Positions 21,345 through 31,952 of a stretch of 64,000 nucleotides of DNA are shown piece after piece. The notes under the pieces were generated by a model. It had not been told where the DNA came from. It made no database searches and saw only the letters and a list, made by a program, of their open reading frames with translations. Every line of letters starts with the position of its first letter. The first letter of the stretch is position 1. The stretch lies in NCBI RefSeq assembly GCF_040412425.1, contig NC_089767.1:1886969-1950968 (forward strand), given 5' to 3'. Position numbers and translations under genes: made by a program. The stretch is from Macrobrachium rosenbergii. Taxonomy: Eukaryota; Arthropoda; Malacostraca; Decapoda; Palaemonidae.

Positions 21345-22049
21345 CACGCACAGGCCTACTCACTCCAAGAGAGCAGAACATAACATAATCTCAGTCAACT
21401 TGGACGTCCTGGAAATCACTTAAAAAACAGATTAAACTTTCAAGGAAATCGTATCGACAGGCTTGTGAATATAAATGAAATAATACCAAAATTTCACTTA
21501 CATTTTATTAAACAATAAGTGTTTATACAAAATTAACGTATTTAACCAGAGTTCCAGAATATTACCAAAAATTAAAAATTTCACGTATCCTCGAAACTGT
21601 AACATATAAAACAGTACTGGGAAACCTTTATAAAAAAAATTAATTCATCACATAATTTATACTTTGACACAGTAATCGCGACTTCTAAAGGGATATGCGA
21701 ACATTGATTGCTTAATACGGTTTCAACCCTTTCGAATTACGATGACGTAAGATAAATAATTCATTTCCCAGCCACTGACATTTCGCCCCTGGCTTCTAAA
21801 GGAAGATTTGGAGGAGTCCCCCGCCCCTTCCCCCAAGTCAAATTTGGTTCCTTTGGTTCTTTAGCTAGGCCTAGAAAGAGACCTCTTCTGTAGATTTTGT
21901 AGAACACAGAAGGCCCCTCCGGCAAACCAGGGACCCTGTGTTCCCTCCGGAATCCCCAAAGGAATGCCTCTAGTTATGATTATGAGTTGGTTTCATATTA
22001 GAAAAAGACTCAACTCATCTCCTTCCTCCCAAGATTCCGTGAAGACATT
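21345..22049. other. unannotated stretch with diverged relative of the palindrome arm
   Basis: 21345-21770 shows nothing recognisable. From about 21780, GGCTTCTAAAGGAAGATTTG, AGTCAAATTTGGTTCC and CCTCCGGAATCCCCAAA run in the same order as in the palindrome arm that starts near 22050, suggesting an old direct copy. Confidence 0.5.
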
Positions 22050-22735
22050 TTCTTATTATTTCTCGTCAGACTTACTTTTCAAACGCTTGAGATTTCCCTT
22101 GGCTTCTGCGGGAAGCTTCTGAGGAGGTTACTTTAGTCAAACCTAGTGCCCTGCGTTTCCCGGTTAAGGCCGGGAACATGCCCATTCTATCAAGCAGTGA
22201 CCTCTAGGCTCCGACTGGAAGCACCTGAAGAGAACCCTCTACCAGACCGGGTATCCAAGGTTCCCCTCCGGAATCCCCAAAAGATTGACTCTAATATCAG
22301 TCTTCGTAGCTCCTGCCTTCTGCAATTCCTGGAACCGAGTCTGAAACCGGAGCAAAAGAGATCCAAAATGGCCTGAGAACAGATTCACCAATCCGTTCCC
22401 AGGCCATTCTGGATCTCTTTTGCTTCTGGGGACTTATAGTTGCTCCATTTTCAGATTCGGTTCCAGGAATTGCAGAAGGTAGTAGCTAGGTCACGTGATA
22501 TTAGAGTCAGTCTTTTGGGGATTCCGGAGGGGAAACTCGGATAGCCGGCCTGGTAAGAGGGTTCTCTTTAGGTGCTTCCAAGCGGAGCCCAGAGGTCACT
22601 ACATGACAGAATGGGCATCCACCCCTGCCTTAACCAAGAAACACAGGGAACTAGGTTGGAGTGAGGCAAACTCCTCCGAGGCTGTCCGTAGAAGTCAAGG
22701 AGAGTCTCAAGGGTTTGAACAGTAAATCTGACGAG
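22050..22735. repeat. large imperfect palindrome, arms about 330 bp
   Basis: The left arm starts TTATTATTTCTCGTCAGA and the right arm ends TCTGACGAGAAATAATAA. Paired blocks include CCCCTCCGGAATCCCC(AAAAGA), TTCTGCAATTCCTGGAACCG and GCAAAAGAGATCCA. The turn lies near 22373-22412 (GGCC...GGCC). Indels of 10-20 bp separate the arms. No open frame spans it and the class is unknown. Confidence 0.85.
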
Positions 22736-22743
22736 AAATAATA

Positions 22744-23043
22744 AACAAGTAAAAGATGCGCCGATGTTTCTTCAGCGCAATTGAGTTTTCTGTAAAGCGT
22801 ACAATGCTGTGTGAGCCGAGGCCCATGAAACTTTCAGCCACGGCCCGGTGGTGGCATGTCCTGTAGCGTTGCCAGACGTACCATCATGGATAGCTGTAAC
22901 CTTATATGAAATAAAAACTACTGAGGCTAGAGGGCTGCAATATTGTATGTTTGATGATTGGAGGATGGATGATCGATATACCAATCTGCAGCCCTCTAGC
23001 CTCAGTAGTTTTTAAGATCTGACGGCTGACAGAAAACTAAAAA
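22744..23043 (-). mobile_element. family C element, shortened
   Basis: It lacks the CCACCGAAA hairpin and most of the CGGACAGACAAAGCC block. The long central hairpin is intact. Confidence 0.88.
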
Positions 23044-23489
23044 TATGAAAGGATACATTAGGCCCAATATTTTCAAAGAAACTAATAGAATCACCTCTTA
23101 AAAGGGGCACGTTTTTATAAATATGGGAAGTTGGGGCATTTTTATAGTTTTATACATTTATTCCCTTTTCAATAACGTGTAAAAGTAATACAAGCTTGGA
23201 TTTTACATTCACAATCCTGACAGGTATACGAAACAGCTCGTGCAAGAATGTGCTACTAAAAGTGATTGCAAACAAGGCACTGATTGTTGCGCCGCACGAA
23301 AAGTTGCAAGAAGTGCGCGTGGCCCAGAATGCAATTACTGACAAGATGTAATTTAATATTTTGTAACAATTGTTTGCCAACATCCTTAGCTTCTAGTGTT
23401 GAAGTGTGTGAGGAAATAACCGCGTTCAATAACAAGCAAGTCTTTAAAACCGTAATGGAGGTTTTTGTCAGGAACCAACCCCGCACGCC

Positions 23490-23490
<1 letters not shown>
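23044..23490. other. unannotated stretch
   Basis: AT-rich, no recognised gene. The open frame that runs into the CT array beyond 23490 is a microsatellite artefact. Confidence 0.45.
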
Positions 23491-23493
<3 letters not shown>

Positions 23494-23566
<73 letters not shown>

Positions 23567-23612
23567 AAACATATCCTTCCATCAAACTGAACAAAATCGC
23601 ACGAATTTTAAT

Positions 23613-23702
<90 letters not shown>

Positions 23703-23774
23703 CTTATCCTTTTATCAAATTGAACACAATCGCACGAAATAATCAACCTAAAGCACGCAAGAACGCCATCATGC

Positions 23775-23857
<83 letters not shown>
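23494..23857. repeat. three (CT)n arrays with related spacers
   Basis: CT runs of about 72, 84 and 76 bp are separated by spacers sharing TATCCTT.(C/T)ATCAAA, TGAACA.AATCGCACGAA. The array is therefore a compound tandem unit of spacer plus CT, like 60987-61873. Confidence 0.9.
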
Positions 23858-23863
<6 letters not shown>

Positions 23864-24165
23864 TAGTACTCTAACACGAGAGGCGTTGCGCGGAACCACA
23901 TGAACAGAAGTTGCTTCGCGCTTAAATGCCAGGCTTTTAACTTTCCTTTAATTCGTTAAATAATTATATTTTCATTTTTTTAATATTCAGAAGCATTGCA
24001 ATAAACTCGATCTATTCAAAGAATGTGAGTTACATTGATTAATTGCTGATTTTAAAGCACTTGTGTGTAATGTTAATACAAATGTCACTGAATTCAAATT
24101 GGTACCATTTGCATTGATGAGGAAGCTCTGTTAAAAATGTTCTGGTGATTGTATACCTGCCAGGT

Positions 24166-24167
<2 letters not shown>

Positions 24168-24242
<75 letters not shown>

Positions 24243-24263
24243 TAGATATAATATATAGATATA

Positions 24264-24355
<92 letters not shown>
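24168..24355. repeat. (TA)n microsatellite
   Basis: Two TA runs surround GATAGATATAATATATAG at about 24241-24270. Confidence 0.95.
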
Positions 24356-24356
<1 letters not shown>

Positions 24357-24825
24357 TGATAGCACTAATGGACATGCAGATGGCCTGAAAAGATGTTCAC
24401 ACCTTGTAAGTAGTGAATAAAAGGCGGGAGCAGCAAACTCAGTAGTGCCTAAGGTTTTTACTTCATTTGCAATTTTTTTTTACAAATAAATCTGCGCTTA
24501 CACCTCTGCTATATACCCAGGTAAACCACCTTCCTTAAAAACTATACATCTTACACGTTTCTCTTTAAGTAAATGGAGGGAATTCATACGTTACTTGGCT
24601 GATATTAATCATTTTACGAAAGCTTTCTTTTATGAAGCAGGAATCTATGATATTTCTTTGGCGTATATTATTTGAATATAAACTATCCTTTCAGACGCAG
24701 TCCAGTCGATGGCATGATTGCTTTCGCCAATGCGAACGGAAATTGCTCTGTTCCCCCGTGCTTCTTTTATACATTTTTGTACTTCTTTCCTCTTTTCCAG
24801 GGATTTTCCAGTTTGACCAACATGA
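24356..24825. other. unannotated stretch
   Basis: No recognised repeat or gene. Confidence 0.45.
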
Positions 24826-25199
24826 ACGAGTAAAAAATGCGCCGAAGTTTCTCCGGCGCAATCGGGTTTTCTATACAGCGTATAATGCTGTATGAAACTC
24901 AGCCACGGCCCATGAAACTCTTAGCCGCGGACCATGAAACTTTCAGCCGCAGCCCGTTGGTGGCATGTGTTGTTGGCACCTATAGTGTTGTCAGACGCAC
25001 GATCATGGCTAACTTTATACTTAAATAAAATAAAAACTACTGAAGGCTAGAGGGCTGCAATTTGGTATGTTTGATGATTGGAGGGTGGGTGATCAACATA
25101 CCAATTTGCAGCCCTCTAGCCCCAGTGGTTTTCATGATCTGAGGGCGGACGGACAGACAAATAGCCATGTCAATCGTTTTCTTTTACAGAAATCTAAAA
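24826..25199 (-). mobile_element. family C element, hairpin III-less form
   Basis: Terminal hairpin GCGCCGAAGTTTCTCCGGCGC. The CCACCGAAA hairpin is absent. The ATGAAACT phrase is tripled (GGCCCATGAAACTC, GGACCATGAAACTT). Confidence 0.9.
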
Positions 25200-25640
25200 A
25201 GTATTTACATTTTCGTTCTCTGTCCAAATAAATATAATGTCATCAATAAGGCTGAACCTTATGACATTGCGTGGAATTATCTTTTTTTAATATTCTACCT
25301 TAAAAAAAAATCCATAAAATTTTGACATTAAAAATTCCCGTCGAATTCAAATTTACATTCTTTTACAAATATTCTAACCATTTCTTTTGAAGTGTTCTTG
25401 GGAGGCGGCATATCGAGCTTTCGGCCGTACGGTACAAGATCAAAATTCTGTCAGGATAATGATAAATTGAGACTCAAAACCCTGGTTCAGTATTATTTAT
25501 CAGATCTACATTGTTCTTTCTAGTTACGTCAGAAATGGTATCAACTAATGGGTAAATATCAACAAATATTTTAATAAAATTATATGAAATGGAACCAACG
25601 AACCTAATTATTGGCGTAACCGGATAATTTGTCTTGTGAG
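25200..25640. other. unannotated stretch
   Basis: AT-rich, no recognised feature. Confidence 0.45.
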
Positions 25641-26036
25641 TTTTAGTCTTCTGTAAAAGAAAACTATTGTGCCGGCTTTGTCTGTCCGTCCGCACTTTAT
25701 TCTGTCCGCACTTTTCTGATCGCCCTCAGATCTTAAAAACTACTGGGGTTAGAGGGCTGCAAATTGGTACGTTAAATCATCCACCTTCCAATCATCAAGC
25801 ATACCAAATAGCAGCCTTCTAGCCTCAGTAGTTTTTATTTTATTTAAGGTGAAAGTTAGCCATAATCGTGCTTCTGGCACCAATATAGGATAGGCCACCA
25901 CCGGGCCGTGGCTCATACAGCATTATACCGAGACCACCGAAAGACATCTAATTTTGATGGCCTTGATTATACGTTGTAGCGGCTGTACAGAAACCTCGAT
26001 TGCGCCGAAGAAACTTTGGCGCATTTTTTACTTGTT
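25641..26036 (+). mobile_element. family C element
   Basis: Nearly complete. The GGTTAAAGTTTCATGGGCC part is deleted (GGGCCGTGGCTCATACAG). The terminal hairpin is GCGCCGAAGAAACTTTGGCG(C). Confidence 0.92.
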
Positions 26037-26149
26037 TCTTAACGAAAGTGAGAGTCCTTTTTTTAACAGTTCTTTATCTTATTGAAATCACTACTGTCGC
26101 TGTCTATGGGAGTTCTTAAACCTAGTGTCTAAAGTTTTCCTGAGGTAGA

Positions 26150-26290
26150 TATATGTATTAAAAAATATGTGTATATATAAATATATACACACATACATTT
26201 TATATATACATATATATATACATGTGTGTGTGTATTTTATACAGACATATATATATCAATATCTACTGTATATATATATATATATATACC
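26150..26290. repeat. impure TA/CA/GT microsatellite
   Basis: Short TATATA, ACACAC and GTGTGT runs are intermixed. Confidence 0.85.
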
Positions 26291-26639
26291 GTATGTTCAG
26301 AAGTTGCCAGTAACATATATATTCCCAAACAGTAAATCAGGTTTTATTATATTTTTATTAATTTCAACTTGCCGTTCCCTTTTACATCGTCTTGTGCATG
26401 AACTCACTTTTATTCATACCGTGTCTGCTTCTAACTTCTGGTGTTACGGCTTTCCATTAAATTATTAGGATTCTGGGCTTACCTTTATCTAAATACTCTC
26501 AGCCAAATGGTTACTGGTATCTTTTTTGTAAAACAAAAGTGAACTGGACGAAAATCCAGTGTCCTCTGCCATAGGCATAGGATCTTAAAGATTGACGAGT
26601 GCTGTCTGATGGGAAATGGAACATTCCTCGAGCTCACAG

Positions 26640-27250
26640 GAGCACCTGCCCAAATAATACCTACTCGTGGTGCACTCTGCCCTAAAATGGAAGACTGCAG
26701 TATCTGCAAAAATACAAAACTGGGAAAAAAGGCGGATACTCCCTTGCCTCACTACTGATTTTGCAGATACTGCAAAAGGGACCCCCTAAATACTCGTGGA
26801 AAGCATTGAAGAATCATTCTGAAACTGCAGTACAGTAACTTGCGTATCAGTGTTTCACGAGCCCAATAGGTGGCATATATCAATTTCGAAAATTTTGCAG
26901 GTACTGCAGTTTTCCATTTTAGGGCAGCACTGTAGACGTTACTGAAGGGTTTTTGCATCGTCCCTTCGGCCCCTAGCTGCACTCGCTTTTTAACATTTTA
27001 CTTTACCTCCATTCCCACTTCCTTTCTTCAATTATGATGCCCAGCTTCTTTATATATTAATTCTTAGTGCAGCTGAGGATTGGCGCTTTCTCCCAGTTCC
27101 ACCTTTAGATCCCAGTACTTCATCACCTTCATTATCGGGATCTCTTCATTTTGCTGTCCCATCACTCCAACTCACTCTTTTCACTGTCCTAAGCGTTGAT
27201 TAGCCGACAGTGCCCCAGTGCTTGGCTTGACAGCCAAAACATCATAAAAC
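26640..27250 (+). mobile_element. family B2 element interrupted by a MITE
   Basis: CTCGTGGTGCACT is followed by the 261-bp MITE and then CACTGTAGACGTTACTGAAGG...TTCGGCCCCTAG...CCCCAGTGCTTGGCTTGACAG. Removing the MITE and one CACT restores a continuous B2 order, so the MITE is the younger insertion. Confidence 0.85.
26677..26937. mobile_element. MITE with 4-bp target duplication (CACT)
   Basis: Ends CTGCCCTAAAATGGAA and complement (TTCCATTTTAGGGCAG) are perfect inverted repeats of 16 bp, with imperfect extension over ACTGCAGTA(T/C)CTGCAAAA. CACT duplicated at 26673-26676 and 26938-26941. Internal blocks match the 13533-13778 copy (ACTCGTGGAAAGCATTGAAG, TTTCACGAG). Confidence 0.9.
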
Positions 27251-27363
27251 CAAATCAAATGAAATGGCACCTGTACAGAGAGAAGTAGAATCCGGAAGAG
27301 AACAATTTTCCGCCTAAAGGAAAAACATAAGTGAAAAAAGTAGGTTTAAGTATAAGTAACATA

Positions 27364-27690
27364 AGGCCGTGGTATGACAGTGGTAAGGTTCTCGCCTACC
27401 AGTCGAGAGGACCGGGATTCAAATCCCGCCGCTCACTGGTGACTTGTGGATGGCGCCGTTGCGTAAACCCGGTGGCCTGGCAACCTAGCGGTCTGAAAAC
27501 TCGAGAGGGTTAGTAAGAAAATATACCAGCCCTCGGGTGGGGGGTTAAACAGTGGGCCTAGCGACATACTGGCCACGTGTCTTAGGCAACGGCACTTCTC
27601 CCCCACTGGCTGTCGGCCTAAGAAACCGGAGTTCAGCGCCGGCCCCATGAGCCTTGTGAGGCCCACGAGGACTTTGAATAAAAAGAATAA
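27364..27690 (+). mobile_element. SINE with tRNA-Gly-like head
   Basis: The first about 74 bp resemble a tRNA-Gly. Box A-like TGGTATGACAGTGG, anticodon-arm words TTCTCGCCTACCAG (ACC at the anticodon position), and box B-like GGGATTCAAATCCC follow in order with tRNA spacing. The acceptor stem does not pair and the last anticodon pair is mismatched, so it is a SINE head, not a tRNA gene. A GC-rich body (GCCCTCGGGTGG, CCCCCACTGGC, GGCCCACGAGGAC) follows and ends in GAATAAAAAGAATAATC. Only one copy is in the window. Confidence 0.75.
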
Positions 27691-27737
27691 TCAAAGGAGA
27701 CAAAGTTCAAGTAGTTTATCTCAAGCACAGTACTTAA

Positions 27738-27740
27738 AAC

Positions 27741-27813
<73 letters not shown>

Positions 27814-27880
27814 CAAGATGCACCCCTATTCATATGGAACAAGCCCACCAAAGGGGCCACTGACTTGAAATTCAAGCTTA
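27738..27880 (-). mobile_element. family A tail with (ATT)n
   Basis: About 70 bp of ATT, then the tail in minus sense: CCATTGACTT-type words (CACTGACTTGAAATTCAAGC), GGAACAAGCCCACC and AAAGAATATG. 5' truncated. Confidence 0.85.
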
Positions 27881-27940
27881 CAAAGAATATGACATACATT
27901 TATTATATATAAAATTTTTGCATATTTGAGAAAACATTTT

Positions 27941-28258
27941 TCCGTAGGTGGGTAGTGTCGTCAGTGCACCTCATGCGGTGCACTGTATGTATTACTCAAG
28001 GTTCTTTGCAGCGTGCCTTCGGCTCCTAGCTGCAACTCCTTTCGTTCCATTTACTGTACCTCCTTTCATATTCTCTTTCTTCCAACTTACTTTCCAGCCT
28101 CTCCTAACAATTGATTCATAGTGCAACTGCTTTGAGGTTTTCCTCCTGTTACACCTTTCAAGCCTTTTACTGTCAATTTCCGTTTCAGCACTGAATGACC
28201 TCATAGGTCTCAGCGCTTGGCCTAGGGCCTAAATTCTGTATTCATTTCTATTCAGTTC
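27941..28258 (+). mobile_element. family B1 element
   Basis: Complete: TCCGTAGGTGGG, CACCTCATGCGGTGCACTG, TTCGGCTCCTAGCTGC, CAGCACTGAATGACCTCATA and GGGCCTAAATTC. Confidence 0.9.
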
Positions 28259-28303
28259 TAATCCCCAGTTGCCGCGCCCACGCGAAGACTCTCCTAAAAA
28301 TAA

Positions 28304-28357
28304 ACAAGAAGAAGAAGAAGAAGAAGAAGAAGAAGAAGAAGAAGAAGAAGAAGAAGA
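28304..28357. repeat. (AAG)n microsatellite
   Basis: About 18 AAG triplets. Polypurine on the plus strand. Confidence 0.95.
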
Positions 28358-28429
28358 CAGAACACAAGCAGCCACTAAAAACGTCATCAAACCATTATTT
28401 TTCCACTCTCCCGATTTCATTATTTAACC

Positions 28430-28850
28430 TTGTAGGTGGTTCTTGAAGGAGGAGGAGGAGGGGGGGGACTGAGGACTGAGGAGCCCCCTGAGGGAGAGAG
28501 AGAGAGAGTGCCGCCTGTAGGAGGGGAGGAAGGGAGGCATGTAGGGGAGTACCACGAGGCAAGAGTCATTCCCCTCCTCTGAAGAGAGTGGGAGGAGGAT
28601 GCTCACTCAGAACGTAGCCCCTGAAAAGGGTCGCAGGTGACGTCTTGGTTCTCTCCTGAAGGGACAAATTACTTGAAGGAGGACCCTCTCAGTCCCTCCA
28701 GAGCCTCCCCGTCTCTTCCCTACCCTTCCCTGGCCTGCGGGCGGAGGAGGAAGAGGAGGGGTCGAGGGCATCTCATTAGGTCATTTGACACGCACTGTTG
28801 CCGGTGCGTTCATTTGGGTGGAGGCTCCTTGTGGTTTCCCCTTGTTAATT
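28430..28850. other. GC-rich, purine/pyrimidine-skewed block
   Basis: Contrasts with the AT-rich window. It has GGAGGAGGAGGAG and a G9 run near 28451-28469, CCCTCC/CTTCCC runs, and GGGCGGAGGAGGAAGAGG near 28740. No coding pattern recognised. It may be G-quadruplex-forming or regulatory sequence (inference). Confidence 0.5.
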
Positions 28851-28851
28851 T

Positions 28852-28854
<3 letters not shown>

Positions 28855-28909
<55 letters not shown>
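28855..28909. repeat. (CT)n microsatellite
   Basis: About 55 bp of CT. Confidence 0.95.
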
Positions 28910-28911
<2 letters not shown>

Positions 28912-28999
28912 GGGATGCTTAGGGCGCCTGCCCTCCGCTGTTCTCTCTCTTTATTTCAAGGATGACTTTTAATATTTATTTTGTTTCCGATCTTTAGGT

Positions 29000-29424
29000 T
29001 TTTAGTTTTCTGAAAAGAAAACTATTGTGCCGGCCTTGTCTGTCCGTCCGCACTTTTTTCTGTCCGCACTTTTTCTGTCCGCACTTTTTCTGTCCGCCCT
29101 CAGATTTAAGAATACTGAGGCTAGAGGGCTGCAAATTGGTATGTTGATCATCCATCCTCCAATCATCAACCATACCAAATTGCAGCCCTCTAGCCCCAGT
29201 AGTTTTTATTTTATTTTATTTAAGGTTAAAGTTAGCCATAATCGTGCTTCTGGCAACGATATAGGCCAGGCCACCACTGGACCGTGGTTAAAGTTTCCTG
29301 CACCGCGGCTCTTACAGCATTATACCGAGACCACCGAAAGACATCTATTTTCGGTGGCCTTGATTATACGCTGTACAGAAAACTCGATTGCGCCGAAGAA
29401 ACTTCGGCGCAGTTTTTATTTGTT
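29000..29424 (+). mobile_element. family C element, full length (reference copy)
   Basis: Modules in order: (I) TTTTAGTTTTCTGAAAAGAA pairing with itself into a short hairpin; a pyrimidine block of TGTCCGTCCGCAC followed by repeats of TTTTTCTGTCCGC; (II) a long hairpin whose left arm holds GAGGCTAGAGGGCTGCAAAT and right arm its complement, with CATCCTCCAATCATC in the loop; TTATTTAAGGTTAAAGTTAG; (III) CCACCGAAA...TTTCGGTGG; and (IV) GCGCCGAAGAAACTTCGGCG(C) followed by a T-rich end. There are no terminal inverted repeats and no ORF of its own. Confidence 0.93.
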
Positions 29425-29770
29425 CTATTTGTTTCCTGTCAATTCCGAGACGTCTCCCTTTTGTTATGTCTTTGCTTTCAAAACTCTATTTTTCTTTTTC
29501 CTTCTCTCGTAATATTTTATCTTTCTTCCTTGTATATTTTCCCTTATTTTCATTGAGAATTTTTTTTATCTATTTTCATTTTTTCAGCTTTGTATTTCAG
29601 TGTTTTCTGAGCAACTTGCTTTATTCATACTATTCTTCATTCGTATAGGCATTTCCCGCAAAGGCTTTTAATTAAAAAGATTCGCTGCCTTTTTGTCAGT
29701 ACTTTTTGCTTTACACCTTTGTCATTCTTACGTGTGCCCCCATTTCTGAATGAGCATTTGTTTCTTTCTA

Positions 29771-29773
<3 letters not shown>

Positions 29774-29828
<55 letters not shown>
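29774..29828. repeat. (GT)n microsatellite
   Basis: About 54 bp of GT. A shorter GT run lies at 29877-29892. Confidence 0.95.
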
Positions 29829-29829
<1 letters not shown>

Positions 29830-30114
29830 ACATATAGTGTGTTTTCAACATTCGTACACGCAGCTATGCAAGTGAATGTGTGTGTGTGTGTGGGCATGTC
29901 TGTATTTTACTGAATGTTTTTTTTTTAAATACACTTGCAAGGAATTCCGTATCACGGATTATGGAGATGAATTCATAAACAGTATAACGTTTGTTTGTTT
30001 GTGCACAGGTTATCATATTCTCAAAAGATTAGTAAGGGATTTGCTGTGCAAGACTAATAAGTTAGGTATTTTTGGTGATAGATGGCTGTTTGCCCTGTAA
30101 TTGTTATGTACGTG

Positions 30115-30248
<134 letters not shown>

Positions 30249-30424
30249 AATATCTCTCTCTCTCTCATCTCTTGTGCCTTTGAGCTTGGATGGGACAGAA
30301 TAAAGCCAGCCACCCGCTGGAGGTAATAGGTAATGGTTTCAGAGGACGAGAGGGAGAGAAAAGGAAGAAGAAACACAACAAAAGAGACAACATAAGAGAA
30401 ACCTCACTCCCTTTTATCATTATC

Positions 30425-30975
30425 TAATTATTTACTGTCCACATCGTTTGAATTTCCACGTTTCTTTATTAGAATTCCCATTATTACTTTCTTTTTTTCT
30501 CGGTATCTTATGACTTAATCTTTATTAGCCTTCCCATTATTAGCTTTCTTTTTCTCGGTATCTTATGAATAAAGCCAGAATTCCACCCTTTCTTTTCTCA
30601 GTATCTTATGACTTAATCTTTATTAGAATTCCCATTATTACTTTCTTTTTCTCGGTATCTTATGACTTAATCTTTATTAGGGAATTCCCATTATCTTTCT
30701 TTTTATCGGTATCTTATGACCAATCTTTAAAATTTCCATTATTAATGACCTAATCTTTATTAGAAACCTCATTATTACTTTCTTTTTTATCATTATCTAT
30801 GATTAATTTTACTTAAATTCCATTATTACTTTCTTTTTTTCTCGGTATCTTATGACTTAATCTTTATTAGAATTCCCATTATTACTTTCTTTTTTTATCG
30901 GTATCTTATGACTTAATCTTTATTAGAATTCCCATTATTACTTTCTCTTTTATCGGTATCTTATGACTTACTTTC
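30425..30975. repeat. about 56-bp minisatellite
   Basis: About nine units with core TCGGTATCTTATGACTTAAT and CTTTATTAGAATTCCCATTA, with a T-run of variable length. Units near 30720-30840 are shortened. Confidence 0.9.
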
Positions 30976-30999
30976 TGCATCGTTCGAGTGTTTACATTA

Positions 31000-31398
31000 T
31001 TTTAGTTTTCTGCAAAGAAAGCTATTATAGAGATGGCTATTTGTCCGTCCGTCCGCACTTTTTCTGACCGCCCTCAGATCCTAAAAACTACTGAGGCTAG
31101 AGGGCTGCAAATTCTTATGTTGATCATCCACCCTCCAGTCATCAAACATACCAAATTGCAGCCCTCTAGACTCCTCAGTAGTTCTCATTTTATTTAAGCT
31201 GAAAGTAAGCCATGATCGTGCATCTGGCAAGGCAACAACATAGGCCACCACGGCCGGCTGAGAGTTTCATGGGCCGCGGCTCATACAGTATTATACCGAG
31301 ACCAACGAAAGATAGATCTGTTTTTGTTGGCCTCGATTATGCGCCGTACAGAAAACTCGATAGCGCCGAAGAAACCTTGGCGCATTTTTTTACTTGTT
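31000..31398 (+). mobile_element. family C element with compensatory hairpin change
   Basis: All modules present. Hairpin III reads CCAACGAAA on the left and TTTTTGTTGG on the right, against CCACCGAAA/TTTCGGTGG in other copies. The C:G pair has become A:T on both sides. The right arm of hairpin II carries an extra CTC (ACTCCTCAGTAG), also seen at 35406-35802. Confidence 0.92.
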
Positions 31399-31495
31399 TT
31401 TACTGGGAGTGTCAATATTACTATCGACTTTAAAACGTTGTGACATAACTCACACGAATATATCGTTTAAATAAATTTGCCATATAAACATGTAC

Positions 31496-31496
<1 letters not shown>

Positions 31497-31535
<39 letters not shown>

Positions 31536-31745
31536 TTCACATGGAACAAGCACACTAAAGGGGCCATTGACTTGAAATTCAAGCTTCCAAAGAATGGTTT
31601 CAACCTTCCACCGCAGACCCCACACTGCAGCAGTAACTGATCATGATACAGAGCCAGTGATTTTTCATCGCCCTGGGAGAGACGCGAACCCGCGACATCT
31701 GATTGGCGTTCCACGACACTAACCTCTTTACCAGCGTACTCGTTA
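31497..31745 (-). mobile_element. tRNA-headed SINE sharing the LINE tail (family A SINE)
   Basis: Read on the minus strand: tRNA-like head GCTGGTAAAGAGGTTAGTG ... box B GCGGGTTCGCGTCTC, then a unique body (CAGGGCGATGAAAAATCACT, GGGTCTGCGGTGGAAGG), then ATTCTTTGGAAGC and AATTTCAAGTCAATGGCCCC...TTGTTCCATGTGAATG, ending in (AAT)n. From ATTCTTTGG on it is the same sequence as the LINE 3' end at 18268-18535, while the part before differs. That is the structure expected of a SINE that recruited its partner LINE's 3' end. Confidence 0.85.
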
Positions 31746-31884
31746 GGGAAATAATGTCTGCTGATGCAAATCTAATAGCCACAATGCCCTCTTAACTTCT
31801 CGAATTCTTCACGCACACTTTTTGCATACGCTTGTCGCTACAAAGCCTTAGATCCAAATGGAAGAATATATAGAAATTCAGACG

Positions 31885-31952
31885 CTCGTAGCAGGATTCG
31901 AACCCGCATCTGGAGTATCAGAAAGAAGTTACGTTACCGACCTGTCCACGAG
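31885..31952 (-). other. tRNA-like sequence (degenerate tRNA or SINE head)
   Basis: On the minus strand 68 nt can fold partly as a cloverleaf: acceptor CTCGTG/TACGAG (6 pairs, one G-T), T arm GCGGG-TTCGAAT-CCTGC (5 pairs), anticodon-arm TCTG/CAGA. The acceptor is one pair short and the anticodon loop is 6 nt, so a functional tRNA is unlikely. It fits a SINE head or a decayed tRNA copy. Confidence 0.6.

Noticed and set aside
27364..27437. Functional tRNA-Gly gene
   Set aside because: No pairing acceptor stem and a mismatched anticodon stem; the downstream body marks it as a SINE head.
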